Below, piece by piece: positions 36,900 through 48,900 of a stretch of DNA of 64,000 nt. Positions within the stretch are counted from its first letter, which is position 1, and the number at the start of each line of letters is the position of its first letter. Position numbers and translations under genes: made by a program. This stretch comes from Panax quinquefolius (Eukaryota > Streptophyta > Magnoliopsida > Apiales > Araliaceae). The notes beneath the pieces were generated by a model, which was not told where the DNA came from, did no database searches, and saw only the letters and a list, made by a program, of their open reading frames with translations. Location of the stretch: assembly GCA_020205615.1 (NCBI GenBank), contig CM035169.1:17317546-17381545 (forward strand). The letters are read 5' to 3'.

Positions 36900-38740
36900 G
36901 TCGCCACCACGTTCGCTTTTCAAGGATGGTATTGGATGGTATGATCATAATCTTTCAATGAGCTCAAGCCAACGTCGTTGTCGTGATATCGAGTTCCTTT
37001 TGAGTGAAGAAATATTTGAGGCTTTTATGATCCGTAAAGATTTCCACTTTCTCCCCATACAAGTAATGCCTCCAAATTTTAAGTGCAAGAAGATAACAAA
37101 TGCTAACTCCGTGATCATGAGTAGTAGGATAATTCCTCTCATATTCTTTGAGTTGTCGCAAAGGCATAGGCTATAACTTTTCCATGTCAGCATGAGAACA
37201 CATCCCAACCCTTTGCAGAAGATCACCGTAGAGATGACAAATCCTCCGAGCCGGATGGTATTGTCGTAACAGTGTCTTTGAAATAAGTCTCCTCTCGAGT
37301 TCTTGAAAACTCTTCTCACATTCTTCGCTCCAACCGAACTTTGTATCTTTTCGAGTCACCGAGTCAATGGAGTAGCGATTCGAGAAAATCCTTCCACGAA
37401 TCTCCGATAATAACCAAATAAACCGAGAAAGCTACGTACTTGGTCAATCGATTTAGGTTGTTCCCAACTTTGAATGACTTCAATCTTCTTTGGGTCAATG
37501 ATATTCCATGACTTGATACCATCGTGCCCAAGGAATGCTACTTCTTCAAGCCGTAACTCGCATTTCTTCAACTCGGCATAAAGTTTATATTCACGGCTTT
37601 TTGAGTGTCGCCTCAAGTGTCGCTTTCATGATCTTCACTTCTTTTGAATAAATAAGGATGTCATCAATAAAGATGACCACAAAGTGATCTAAATATTCCT
37701 TGAATACTTTCTGGTTCATCATATCCATGAAGGCGGCGAGAGCATTAGTCAATCCAAAGGACATGACTAGAATTCATAATGCCCGCATCGAGTTCTCGAA
37801 AGCCGCCTTTGGAATGTCACGGTTCTAATCTTCAATTGGTGATATCCTAACGAAGATCAATCTTTGAAAAGAATTTGGCTCCTTGAATCGGGTCAAACAG
37901 TCATCAATACGTGGCAATGGATACCTATTTTTGATGGTTACATGATTCAACTCCCCGATAATCAATACAAAGTCGCATACTCTCATCTTTCTTCTTCACG
38001 AATGTAATGAGCACCCCAAGAGAAGTACTAGGACGAATAAAGCCAATGTCTAACAATTCCTGCATTGGGTCTTTAACTCTTGAAGTTCAATAGAGCCATT
38101 CGATATGGGGCTTTGGAAATAGGTTTTGTCTCGGGTTCAAGGTCGATACAAAATTCAATTTCACGCCTGGGGTAGGCGAAATTTCTTCTTGGGAATACGT
38201 CGGAAATTTATTAACAATAGAAATATCATTCAAAACCGACGTATTTTTGTTTAAATCATGACATGAGCTAAGAAAGCTTGACATCCGCTTTTCAATAAAC
38301 GAATAGCTTTTATGGCTCGAGATTTAATTGATTGATTTTAATGGTTTAGTCGTTTGAATTCGCATAATAGGTTGATTAGGAATATGAAAGCTAACAACCT
38401 TACGAAAATAATCAATTTTTGCATGATAAGTAGTTAACCAATCAATCCCTGTAATCACGCCAAATGCAAGTATTTTTAATGAAATAAGATCACAGTAATG
38501 TGAGAAGTACCGATTTGAACTAAACAAGACTTATAAGCGAAGTGGATGTAATGAAGGTTTCTCCCAACGGAGTTTCCACAGATAAGTCAAAGTCTAATTT
38601 CTCCGTAGTCAAATTTAATCGATGAGCGCAAGTAGGAGAAATAAAAGAATGGGTAGAACCCAGATCAAATAAAGTATAGACTTCATTAGAGTTTATGATA
38701 AGCTTTACCTCGTGATGACCTCATTCGGGTTCCTTGCTCT
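36900..38740 (-). pseudogene. protease, RT and RNase H of Element 1
   Basis: The protease active site near 38655-38680 reads DLGSTHSF rather than DTGS. RT FIDD is at 37660-37671, and the RT/RNase H connection (VRSFLGLFGYYRRFVEGFSRIA) is in the frame 37356-37616. [16 protein letters not shown] (about 36990-37050) marks RNase H. Frames are broken between these blocks. Confidence 0.85.
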
Positions 38741-38794
38741 CCTGGGAGGTCACAACAAACGCTCTCCTCAGCACTACCGGTTTGACTTTTCCGA

Positions 38795-39901
38795 CTACCT
38801 TTGGTGCCTCCATCCTAGTTGAATTTGTCTTCTAGAACGATAAAATCGAGCTAAGTGACCTTCTCTTCCACAATTATAACATGCTTTGATTTGATGGCGC
38901 AGCTTTAGATCGATGTGTCTCTCCTCCGCATTTGAAGCATATGATAGTGGTTTTTCCTTCCTTAACAACGGGTCTTTGCCGACGCGTTTTCCATCATCGT
39001 TGAATCTCCGCTTTCTTGAAATGTCCATTCTTATTATTTTGGCCCGATTACCACCGGCGTGGTTACCATATCCGTCTGTTGATTCCTCCACGCTTGTTGT
39101 CACCGCTCGATGACTATTCTCGCCGGTATTATAATTTTGCTTACCGCTTCTTTTTAGTTAAGTTGACTCGTTATCGCGTTCCACTAATCGAGCCCTATTT
39201 ACAACATCCTAATACAAACACGCTTTATGAGAAATAAGATGTCGACGTATCTCCCTTCTTCAAACCTCTTAAAAACATTCGCGCCCATTCTTTCTTCATT
39301 ATCCACCAAGTGGGACGAAATTGTGATAACTCATAAATTTTGCCTCAGACATTGCGACTGATCCATATTGTTTTGTTCCAACTTGATAAACTCCACCTCC
39401 TTCATGTGGCGAATACTTTCGGAAAGTATTTGTCGTTGAATGACTCTGAACTTCTCCCAAGATATCTTCAAGACAAAGAAGTTGAGTATGTTTTACCGAT
39501 TCCCACCAATGTCGCCTCCGCCGCAAATATAAAGGCGTGAAGGGAACCTTTTGCTCCTCGAGCATCCCAAGACATTAAATATCTTAAATCTTTATCCATG
39601 CTTCCGCCGTAAGTGGTTTTGCTCTCCTTAAACTCCGGTGGTCCCAAATCCTTGAATTGTTTAGCGGTGACCGCCTTGAGAGTTTTTCGTGTTTCCACCT
39701 ACGCTTTTGGACAGAGTCGCTCTACCACTTTGTGCATAAATTGCATAAAGCCTCAACATTTGATCATTCATCATTTGGTCGGTGTTATTTGTACGTGAGG
39801 ATTGTCGCCTTCACGATGCACATTATCCTCGATTATTGATATGTGGCGAATAAACAATCGCTCGTGGCTCCATTCTTATTCTCAACATTCTCGGATGTCA
39901 T
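38795..39901 (-). pseudogene. gag of Element 1
   Basis: Likely ATG at 39901-39899 (start MTSENVEN, as in Element 3). A zinc knuckle at about 38840-38885 reads CYNCGREGHLARFYRS, with the last cysteine position read as tyrosine. An equivalent of the first CCHC region lies at 38890-38940. Several frameshifts are present. Confidence 0.83.
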
Positions 39902-40075
39902 TTTCAGAGATCGCCCACAAAACAAAAGGTTAATTGACATGTAACAAATTATCCCTATATTCGTGACCGACCAATAAAATAAAGACATAAACTTAGTAGT
40001 CATACTAACAAAGGTATTCCCGCCTCCCTCCTCAAGAGTACTATTCTCACATCTTAGCGTGGATCATATCCCTAA

Positions 40076-40086
40076 GCTCGATACCA
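40076..40086 (-). other. primer-binding site of Element 1
   Basis: On the minus strand TGGTATCGAGC, four bases inside the LTR end at 40091. Confidence 0.82.
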
Positions 40087-40090
40087 ACCG

Positions 40091-41175
40091 TGACGCCCAA
40101 AAATTAGGTATACATCACCCATCTTGGGTAGTCGATACATGGTACGTAATTTAAATACAACTTACTAATATAACTGCCGTAATAATAATATTTACATAAA
40201 CAGGTGAGTTTGAATACAAATATTATCTACTAGATATTATACAAACTCAAAAGGAGTCCTCATTACAATTATTATCACACTATTTCACGTAATAGTGAGG
40301 ACTACTAATGCTATTCTCCTCGACCATTACTCCGCTCCCCGACTCGTCCCAAATTTATGTTCTCATTTCTCAAGAGAATAAAGAATGAAAGGGTGAGCTC
40401 AACTAGCCCAAGAAGAAATATTATGACTAAGATAATGCGAATAAATTATCATTAGCCTATAACAAAGGTTAAACCGATAAAATATAATAAACATCAAGTT
40501 TAATCTGCAGCTGAAACAAGCAATCCATTAAAAGAGTCAAGTAGAAAATAAAATCTACTATCTTTTACGATTTAAAAGGTTTTTTTTCATCATCTGTTAT
40601 AGCCGAGACTCACCTTTAATAAATAATCCACATCATCGAATCACCCTCGCACTACTGCCAAGGATATTCTTTAATCCACGACCACAATTATTCATGCACT
40701 CACGCCAAGAATAGTTGTGTATTCATTAATGGTCATGATCATGCCAACAACTCGTCCATCAATGCACTACTACCAATCGAGGATTTTTACCACATCATTT
40801 GTAACATTACTACCATGATTACACCGAATAGTCTCTCGGTCATAATCATACCAAGTCCATCTATGCACTACAAAAGCCATGATGACTTTAAAAAAATTAT
40901 AAACATACTGGGATGATGACAATGATATAAGAATTCAATAAAACAAGTTCAAGAATTATTTTATCCAGAATTATTAACGTCCAAATTGTCAATATGATAT
41001 TTGTTTTATAGAGTAAAATTCAAGAATGATCGTAAGAATATTTCCATGAAAAGATACTTTGCAAAATTTATAAATATTACCCACAACTATAACATTATAT
41101 CAAATTTATTCCATAATATTCAAAAATAATATTTATAGAAAATTCATCTTTATTTATAAAAGTTGGGGTCTTACA
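40091..41175 (-). repeat. 5' LTR of Element 1 with internal deletion
   Basis: It starts TGACGCCCAAAAATTAGG and ends GGGTCTTACA, but is only 1085 bp. The sequence jumps at AGATACT (41052-41058) from the middle of the LTR to the region about 120 bp before its end. About 1.35 kb is missing, including the TATA box and the roughly 60-bp array. Confidence 0.88.
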
Positions 41176-41180
41176 GTTGG
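41176..41180. repeat. target-site duplication GTTGG (right copy)
   Basis: The right partner of 4270-4274; see Element 1. Confidence 0.92.
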
Positions 41181-43221
41181 TGGTACCTTGTAATGGCCAT
41201 AGAGTCATGAAAAATCTGGCTCATGTTACGTGTACTCCCAGTAAAGGATGATGGCAGAACAAAGCGTTTTCCGATCTGATCGGGGCCCAACTCATCAACA
41301 CTGCCGTCACACAAATTTGCATAAATCTCACGACGCAACTTATCCAGATTGAGTCTGATGTAAGATAACCTGTTTTGCTCCGTGGATGCCCAAACATCTA
41401 CTATAAACTCTTGAAATAACTTTCCTCTTCTAAGAATCGTCGAATACTCGGTGGGACGTGGAAACATACGATAGCTGTAAAATTGCATTTGTGTCATCCT
41501 TCTTACTGCAAAATCATTTTGTTCAGAGTTCCACTGTCGTAGACCAGGTTCCCAACCAAGCTCACCAGTAGGGAATAAAAGTACATAGTGTAATGGTAAA
41601 TATGCTGGATGACACTCATTGATTTGGCTCAAGGCTCTATTATCTCCTTTTAGGTGCAGAACAATATCCCGCATACCACTACTCTCACTACCATCACCGG
41701 CAAAATCACAAATTATTTCATCGTTGGTTGGAAGATTGTCTTGATGCATATCACCGATGAGGTGTAATGAAGGTGAAAGCACGTAAATCATGATCCAAAG
41801 ATTCGACTCGCTTAGTATTTCATGGGCACGCTTTGTATTTTGAAGCAAAATGATTCACCGACAACAAACAATTCACAGATAGTGTGGAGGACATCTCGAC
41901 ATAAGTTATTATTCTACACACCCAATCAATATTCAATGCAAAGTGGTTGGGTCATATATATATAACCGGGCAAGAGATGGGTGCGCCATGACCATCCGGG
42001 GTAACAATGACCCTAAGACGGTCGTAATTCTCCATAAATAGTGAATGATGTTGGCCCACTCGAGTTGAGTAATCTGTCATCAAGCTTAAAGACCCAAGCT
42101 CGTGAAAGCATTAATGCATTCAGACTCCCTAATATGCCGATTTAAATGATTTTGCTTGACCATCATGGCCATCGTCTGATAATGCACGAATAGGAGGTGG
42201 GTGCGAGTTCCTAGAATTTAATTTTGCCTTGTAGACAACATGTTCAATCTTGGATTAGACAATCCTCATGACGAGATAATCGCTCATCCCGCCAATGTAA
42301 GGTCGAATAATAAGGACAATTTGAATATTCATAGGCCCGAGAAAATGACGCCATTATCGATACAGTGGACAATAATATTCATTTCACATCACTAAACATA
42401 CAACATAACATCGCTAAAGGGTTCGTGGGAATCTACAAATAAAAATAATATGTACATAAATACGAGAAGTAAGAATATAGTAAGAACTAATAAACTATGT
42501 AGAATATACATACACCGTTAGATCTGTCTGTAATGTGAGACGACGCCACGAGGACATTGTCGTTAGTTTGATGAGAATGCGTTTCTACATCGGGACAACT
42601 TCATATCGAAAAAAGTCCGCCTCTAAATTTCGAGAGCGAGGATAAAGGTCGCACTGAAAGTGAGAATAGAAAAAAGTCACTTGGAATAAAAAGCTGGCCT
42701 GACGCAATTGAGGGTGTTAGATAGATTCCAAATTATTTATCCGCGACCTTTTTGTGGAAGGTGTGCTATATAGTGGCTTTCGGTCAATGGAGTTAGGTCT
42801 TGCAAAACATGACATACCTAGATTTTCCTATACAACTATCCAACAGGGGAAAAGACAATACATTACAACTTAATCAAAAACTTGCCAAAGAGGTGTATAT
42901 ATTTTCTTTTCTATTTTTCCGACAATTAGTGGGCGTGTGACATACTTTCGACGTTGAAGGTGCATTATGATTGCTAATAATGCTGTATGCGTTGCAGAGA
43001 TAGTTAGTAAATGACAATAGTAATGTACCTTCGACATCGCATAACCGAGTAAGCGAATGTGAGGGGACCGCAGAGAACATGTTAGGAAGTTGGACTTGGG
43101 TGGTGTATTTGGGTAGAGATTGAGTGTAATTCCTGTAACGCCTCTTTCCCCGACGTCCGTACCGTGATAGCTTACGCGCGAAAGACGTATTACTATCAAT
43201 GCGATTTCGCTCACGTCTCAA
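41176..43221 (-). pseudogene. Helitron Rep, N-terminal half
   Basis: The frame 41176-41848 encodes the first part of the Helitron_like_N region: SGMRDIVLHLKGDNRALSQI, HPAYLPLHYVLLFPTGELGW, FQEFIVDVWASTEQNRL, and GSTRNMSQIFHDSMAITRYHQ at its end. It stops only because Element 1 begins; the matching continuation (HPDIFF...) is at 4269 and lower. Upstream sequence to 43221 probably holds the N-terminus (a frame starting MRRERNRIDSNTSF with a basic stretch), but several stops between 41850 and 42870 make this part unclear. I did not find the Helitron 5' TC end. Confidence 0.85.
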
Positions 43222-43394
43222 GCGTTGGGCCTTAATTTTAGAGAAAGCGAAATTTGATGCGGGAGGCTAAAATATGAAGTGATGTATGGAATAAATTAAA
43301 TGTATGATAGAAACAAAAAAATTAAGAAGATTAAATAAGACTCTATAATATGTAAGAATGGCTAAAGAAACCATTACATAATTTGGACAATATG

Positions 43395-43655
43395 TTAAAG
43401 GTCCAAAATCAAATCCATGTAAATGAATAGAAATGCGCAAAAGCGTGAGAGATGTGTAAGAGTGAGAGTGAGGGGTGGAACTCAAAAATATCACCGACAA
43501 TATATAGTGTATATCGCTTCTAACCAAAATAAGGCATTAGGTTATCATGTCCAAAAGCATTAATTTTAAAATCAAATTCATGTAATGCGTGAGAGAGACT
43601 GAGGGGTGAGGAACTAAAAAATATCAGCGACAATTTAGTGTATAATGCTCTAACC
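43395..43655. repeat. imperfect tandem duplication of about 130 bp
   Basis: Both units contain an AAATCAAAT(C/T)CATGTAA block, a GAGTGAGGGGTGG-like block, then AATATCACCGACAAT or AATATCAGCGACAAT and a TAGTGTATA segment followed by CTAACC. The second unit is shortened. Confidence 0.65.
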
Positions 43656-43987
43656 GTTTTTTATCAACAGATAAACAATGATTAGTACAACATACCAATT
43701 AATTGCTCCAATTTTCTTTTCCAATAGAACAACCAAGCTTTGTTTTCCCTTTCGTTGAAGATGGAATAAAACTTGGGTTGTTCAAGTGATTCACATGTGA
43801 ATTCTCCTAGGAAGTACAAAATAAGACATTAGTCAAAAAATGCAAACTAATATCAAAATGAATTTTTTTAACAATACCAATAGCGTTACCTTATCCATAT
43901 GTAATTGATTAGACCAACCTGTAAGAGCAAACTTAATAAATTAAACATGAGTTAAACATGAACAAATGAAGATGCAAAGACAGATAT

Positions 43988-44047
43988 ATTCAATACTATT
44001 GTTACTATACATTCAATACTATTGTTACTAATTTCAATACTGTTGAG
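43988..44047. repeat. short tandem repeat ATTCAATACTATTGTTACTA
   Basis: Two exact copies (43988-44007 and 44011-44030), followed by a third partial copy. Confidence 0.75.
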
Positions 44048-44786
44048 TTTATAAACTATTGAAGACATTGAATACTAATTTACTACTGCTGGGTATAAGG
44101 ATCCTTTGGCAATAAGAATATGTAAACAGTCATTTTCCATTCTTTACTTCTTTCTTTTTTTTGTTTTTCACCCAATCAATGAAGCCTATTTGTGTTCTTT
44201 CTTTCGATTCTTTTGAACAAAAACTCCATTAACAACCTATATCAAAAATGTAGCACATGAAATAAGAGCAATATAAAGAATAGGAGTAAATCTTAGTATA
44301 GTAATAACTTAAAAATAAAATCACATGAATTTTTGAAATTTTTACATGGTCCCTGTCACATGACATAGTGTTTACTTCTATTACATGCTAGAAATTAATG
44401 CATCACCTTCTATGACAAGTTTTGAAGTTAATAGATTGATATGATCTTTTAAGTTTAAAGGTAACTTAAAGGTAACTTTTAATCAACATTAATATTCATT
44501 AGTTAATGTATGCTTAATGTATGCTTAAAAACATCAAAATAAAATTGAAGTGACAGTTTCACAACTTTTTTGTTAATTGTTTCATATAGTAAACAATTAA
44601 AATAAAATTAATGACACTTCAGAAAAAATAAGAACAATTCATAAAATGATACATTTTTAACAAAACAAATTAAATAAATTTTTAAATAATAAATTCAATA
44701 AAATGTACATCTTATTATCGAAGTGTTAAAAAAATATTTCTATTGTTCTTTTTTTTTTTATACTAAATTTATTTTGTTTTTCTTAG

Positions 44787-44873
44787 GATGGAAGGAGTAT
44801 TATAAGAAATTGATATTTCAACATCATTTTTATATTTTCAAATAAAAAGTGGCGCTATAGATGGAAGGAGTAT
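44787..44873. repeat. two GATGGAAGGAGTAT motifs (MITE-end-like)
   Basis: GATGGAAGGAGTAT occurs at 44787-44800 and 44860-44873. It resembles the right end of Stowaway-like MITEs (GGAGGGAGTA). I found no matching opposite end, so these may be remnants. Confidence 0.35.
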
Positions 44874-45913
44874 CATCAGATTGAAGTGTCAGTTTCACAA
44901 CTTTTTTGTTAAATTAAAAACATTAAAATAAAGGCATCTAATGTTAACAACAATCAATTTTATACTTTAGATTATACTATAGTAAGGAATTTAAGATTTT
45001 GCCCAAATTCAAACTTGTCGTTGCAATCTATTCTATCCAACACTATCAATTTAATTTCTAATTTCTAACAATCAATATAAAGCAAGGGAATAAATAAAAT
45101 CTGCTCAACATTGAAACAAAAAGCAAAATCAAATCTTTGAATGTATAAAAAATATATAAATAATCACTTTCTAAACAAAAAGATAACATAGAAATATTCA
45201 TAAATATATTCATTAAGCACAAAATTAAAACAAAGGCAAACACGCATAAAGGATAATGATAAGAGAGATAAAAATCAAACCTTAGCTTTCTTACACAATC
45301 TCCGAATCCATTAATGCACCAGCCTGAAAATCAAGGTTTTGAACATACCAGAAATTCTCAAATGTTATTCCGAACAGAAATACCTCAGAAGTAAAATAAC
45401 TAACTGAAATCAAATTACAGAGGAAGGATAACATTAACAAACTAGAAGTGAAACCAAAACCTTAGAAACCAAAACCTCTGTTCAGAAGCATATATTCTAT
45501 GGTAGGAGATCCTTATTTGGTTACCCAATGAGGCTCCATAAATTCTATGGTAGGAGATCCTTTTCTTTCATCTACTTATATACAAATGTATCATGAGTGT
45601 GTTTTTCTATAATATTAAACCAAAATACAATCATGTCAAAGGGTAAAAAGAGGAGTTTGACAAATAGATGTTGAGAAATTATACTGCGCATCTTTCAAAC
45701 AGCAAGGGAATGAACTAATAACTATTAGCAATGAAGATTAAACAGATTAATGATATTTAACTGCCCTAGGACCTAATTGTATTCTGTTGCAAAACTCTCT
45801 GTCCGGAAAACAGACTACCATTTTCAAAAAGGAAATTACAGAGAGAGAAGATGAGAGTTCTTCTTCTGGACAGGACAGACTACCATTTTCAAGAGTAAGA
45901 TGGAAATAAAACC

Positions 45914-48900
45914 CTACATTCTGAAATCCAAAACACAAATTTTGTTGCTATTAGTGCAAGCCGCAATCTTGTCACCGTCCTTGTTCCAGCAGACCTCGAA
46001 TATGCTCCCATTGCCTCTGTATGTTTTGACCATCTTGCCTTCTTTCAATGACCAAATGTGAATGCATTCATCCATAGACCCACTAGCCAAGTATTCAGCA
46101 TTAGGGCTGAAAGCAACAGAGTATACAGCATCCCTGGCCATTTGATCAAATACACAAATTAAAACTATTAGAATTGTGACAATAAAAATCTCAAGAATTA
46201 AAAGAAACAATATGAGATTCATTGAGCAGCCAAGGCTTTAAGTTGCCCGATGTAACAGCAAGCATCCACATACAAATTCTACTCTATCAATGTTTAGGAT
46301 TATAGACAAGTACAAAAGCCAATACCAATTCGGTATGTATTTACTCAAATCATGAACTGCAACACAAGGTTTTTTTTTCTTTTTTTTTTACAAGTTCATG
46401 AACTGCATCATGACTTCATGAGTAAAGGTAGTAGACCTGACAACAACAAAAAGAGCACAAATAAAGATAGTAGAGACGATTTCATTGCCATTTTAAAATA
46501 AGTCAAAATAGGGGAGGTGGACTACTACTTTTTTTTTTATGTTGTTGGATAAGTATGAAGGCCGGGATTAGTTGAGAATTTTTGGTCTACAGTAAAGGAT
46601 AAGGACTTTAGAACCCCCAACTATCATAAAAAAAACAGATGAAAAATAAAGTAAGTCGTACAGTATAAAAAGGTTCACTCAAGAAATAGACATCCTTCAT
46701 ACAGAAGTTAAATCATTCAAAAACAAGATATATACGAATCACTCAATGTTTTCAAATAAGATAGTACTTTCCAAGTGCAGGTTTTCACCCACAAAGATAC
46801 AGCCAGCTAAATGGAAACACGCTAAAAACCATTAAATTTTCACCTAACAAAAAGATATACTCAAAGGAGCTGTGTAAGTATGATACCTGTGGCCATTCAA
46901 GCTGCATATAAGTCTCCCCAGTTCAACATCCCATATCTTCACGGTCGAGTCAAATGATGCGCTGAGAAAAGTGAAAGCTAAACATATTAAAATCTCTGCT
47001 TAATAATTATTTTCAGTGATGTTAAGGAGCAGCATACCTTGCCAATACAAGTTGCTTATTAGGATTGCTTGTGCCTTGTCCAGAGGGACTCCATCTGATG
47101 GTATAAATCGCCTGTAGAATTTCAATGTTAGCAATAACCATCAAGGTCAAATTGTAAACGAACTCGTAAGGAGAGAAATAACAAAAGGAGAGGGTAGAAA
47201 AACAAAAAACAGAAAAATGCGCCATGACACCTTAGCATGGTCCCTTAAATCATGAACATACTTGTCATTCCTCAAACTCCATATCTGCATCAAATATCTC
47301 GATTTAGTTGCAACTATAAAACACTTCGGACTAAAACAGAGAAATAAATCTTGTATTATTGACTAGAAAGCATGGTTACACAACTTCTGGAAAATTAGAG
47401 CATTGTAATAGCAAAGAATGTGATCTCATAGGAACTGCTGACCTAGGTATCCCCAAGGACCACACACATCACAGACATGCGACTAAAAGAAGCAAAATCT
47501 ACATCTATGGAGGAAAAAGTAGTAGAGTTAACCTTCGCTGTGATGTCATCGGAGCAAGAGGCCAACATAGAACCTGTTGGGTCCCATTTGACACTGTTAA
47601 CTTCACCCTGAAATTCAACAATATTAAGATCAGCTCTCAGTCCTGTATCCAGAATATTTTATTTTATGCATAGTTTCTCCTGTAACTTACAGTTATAAAC
47701 TGTTGCACTACATACTTCAATTATTATTATTGAAAACCCAAATACAGAAACTTACAAATTACTACCAAAAAAAGGGTACCAAATAAATGGAAAAAGTTAG
47801 ATAATTATGACTTCTTAGTGGAGCATATGGTTCAAATACAACCATGGATGAAAGATATTTTCCCTTTGACCCAATCCAAAGTACTTGGAATTTCGAGGTC
47901 TGCGAAGCTGAAAAATCTTATACCTGGTTGATTAGATAGAAGATAAATAAGCTTGATGCAGTAGATACATGATGCATCAAGATTAATGACAAATTGTTCA
48001 TAGAAATTTGCACACAGAGAGGAATTAAATTTTTTGAAGTAGTGTGATGCAACCCATGACCAATTTGATAGCTAGGATATACCTGATGGCCAGAAAAAGT
48101 TTTAATGGGATGATTCTCTCCAATCTTGCAAACATGAATTGTGGTATCTGTTGAGCTTGTTGCAAACGATAAATCGTCTCTCCAATCAGTGTCAAGTATT
48201 GGACCTGTAAATATGATGTTTAAGATGTTCAATTCTAAGCAAGATAACTATTGAGCAGCGGAACAACACCGCAACCTAGGACTAAATTAACAATTTATGA
48301 CCTGAATGAAATTCAAATTGTTGTTTCCATTCATTAGCCTTCACATCCCAAACGATGGCAGTTGTGTCAAAGCTTCCACTGAGAATATAATCACCCTTTT
48401 TGTTCCATTTTATAGAGAATATGGGCCCCTTGTGTTTGCTAAGAGTACTCCTCAATTCACCTGAAGAGAGATTTCAAGTATGAGATAAGCTGAGAACTTA
48501 AATTCACCCTACCACTCAGCCTTTTTTTTCTATGCCAAAATTTAAATTGAAAAATATCACAGGTTCTAGGATGAAAGATTAATAAAATAACCCTAGGGAA
48601 TAGGAATTTGTGCTGAGAAATTTCAAACTAGAATAGTAATGTAACTGAATACAGATGAACTACGGACAAAATAAAGATGGAAAACCAACTTCAAATCAAT
48701 TAAATGAGGTGCTCAATGAGTCTGTAACAAGCTTTAGAGATAGAACCATGCAATTAACTTCTGGTTCCTTTGAAGTCAACTACACAGTTGAAGCAAGAAA
48801 CTAAAGTCCTCCTGTAGTCCCTTATCTCATTATATCAATATGCCCCTTCACTTCCTTGCTTTAGTTGTTGGGACTGGGATGGTTGTCTGTAGCGATTTCG

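Larger units (their letters stand above)
4275..41175 (-). mobile_element. Element 1: Ty3-type chromovirus (LTR type A), host of the whole nest
   Basis: This LTR retrotransposon lies on the minus strand, with GTTGG duplications on both sides. Its 3' LTR (4275-5375 plus 34036-35269) is split by the insertion of Element 2. Its internal region is 35270-40090, and its 5' LTR (40091-41175) has lost about 1.35 kb. The order from right to left is primer site, gag, protease, RT, RNase H, integrase and chromodomain region, then the polypurine tract. It inserted into the Helitron Rep gene. The chromodomain-like C-terminus and long LTRs point to the Del/Tekay lineage; that assignment is from motif recognition, not a tree. 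Confidence 0.9.
43222..45913. other. intergenic region between Helitron and HOS15-like gene
   Basis: AT-rich, with no convincing coding region. It holds an imperfect tandem duplication (43395-43655), short tandem repeats (43988-44047), two MITE-end-like motifs (44787-44873) and a 30-bp direct repeat (44547-44576 and 44883-44912). The part at about 45750-45913 is likely the 3' untranslated region of the HOS15-like gene. A 21-bp duplication ATTCTATGGTAGGAGATCC(TT) is at 45494-45514 and 45542-45562. Confidence 0.6.

Noticed and set aside
43267..43527. 86-codon minus-strand frame
   Set aside because: It overlaps the imperfect tandem duplication, has low complexity and no recognisable domain.
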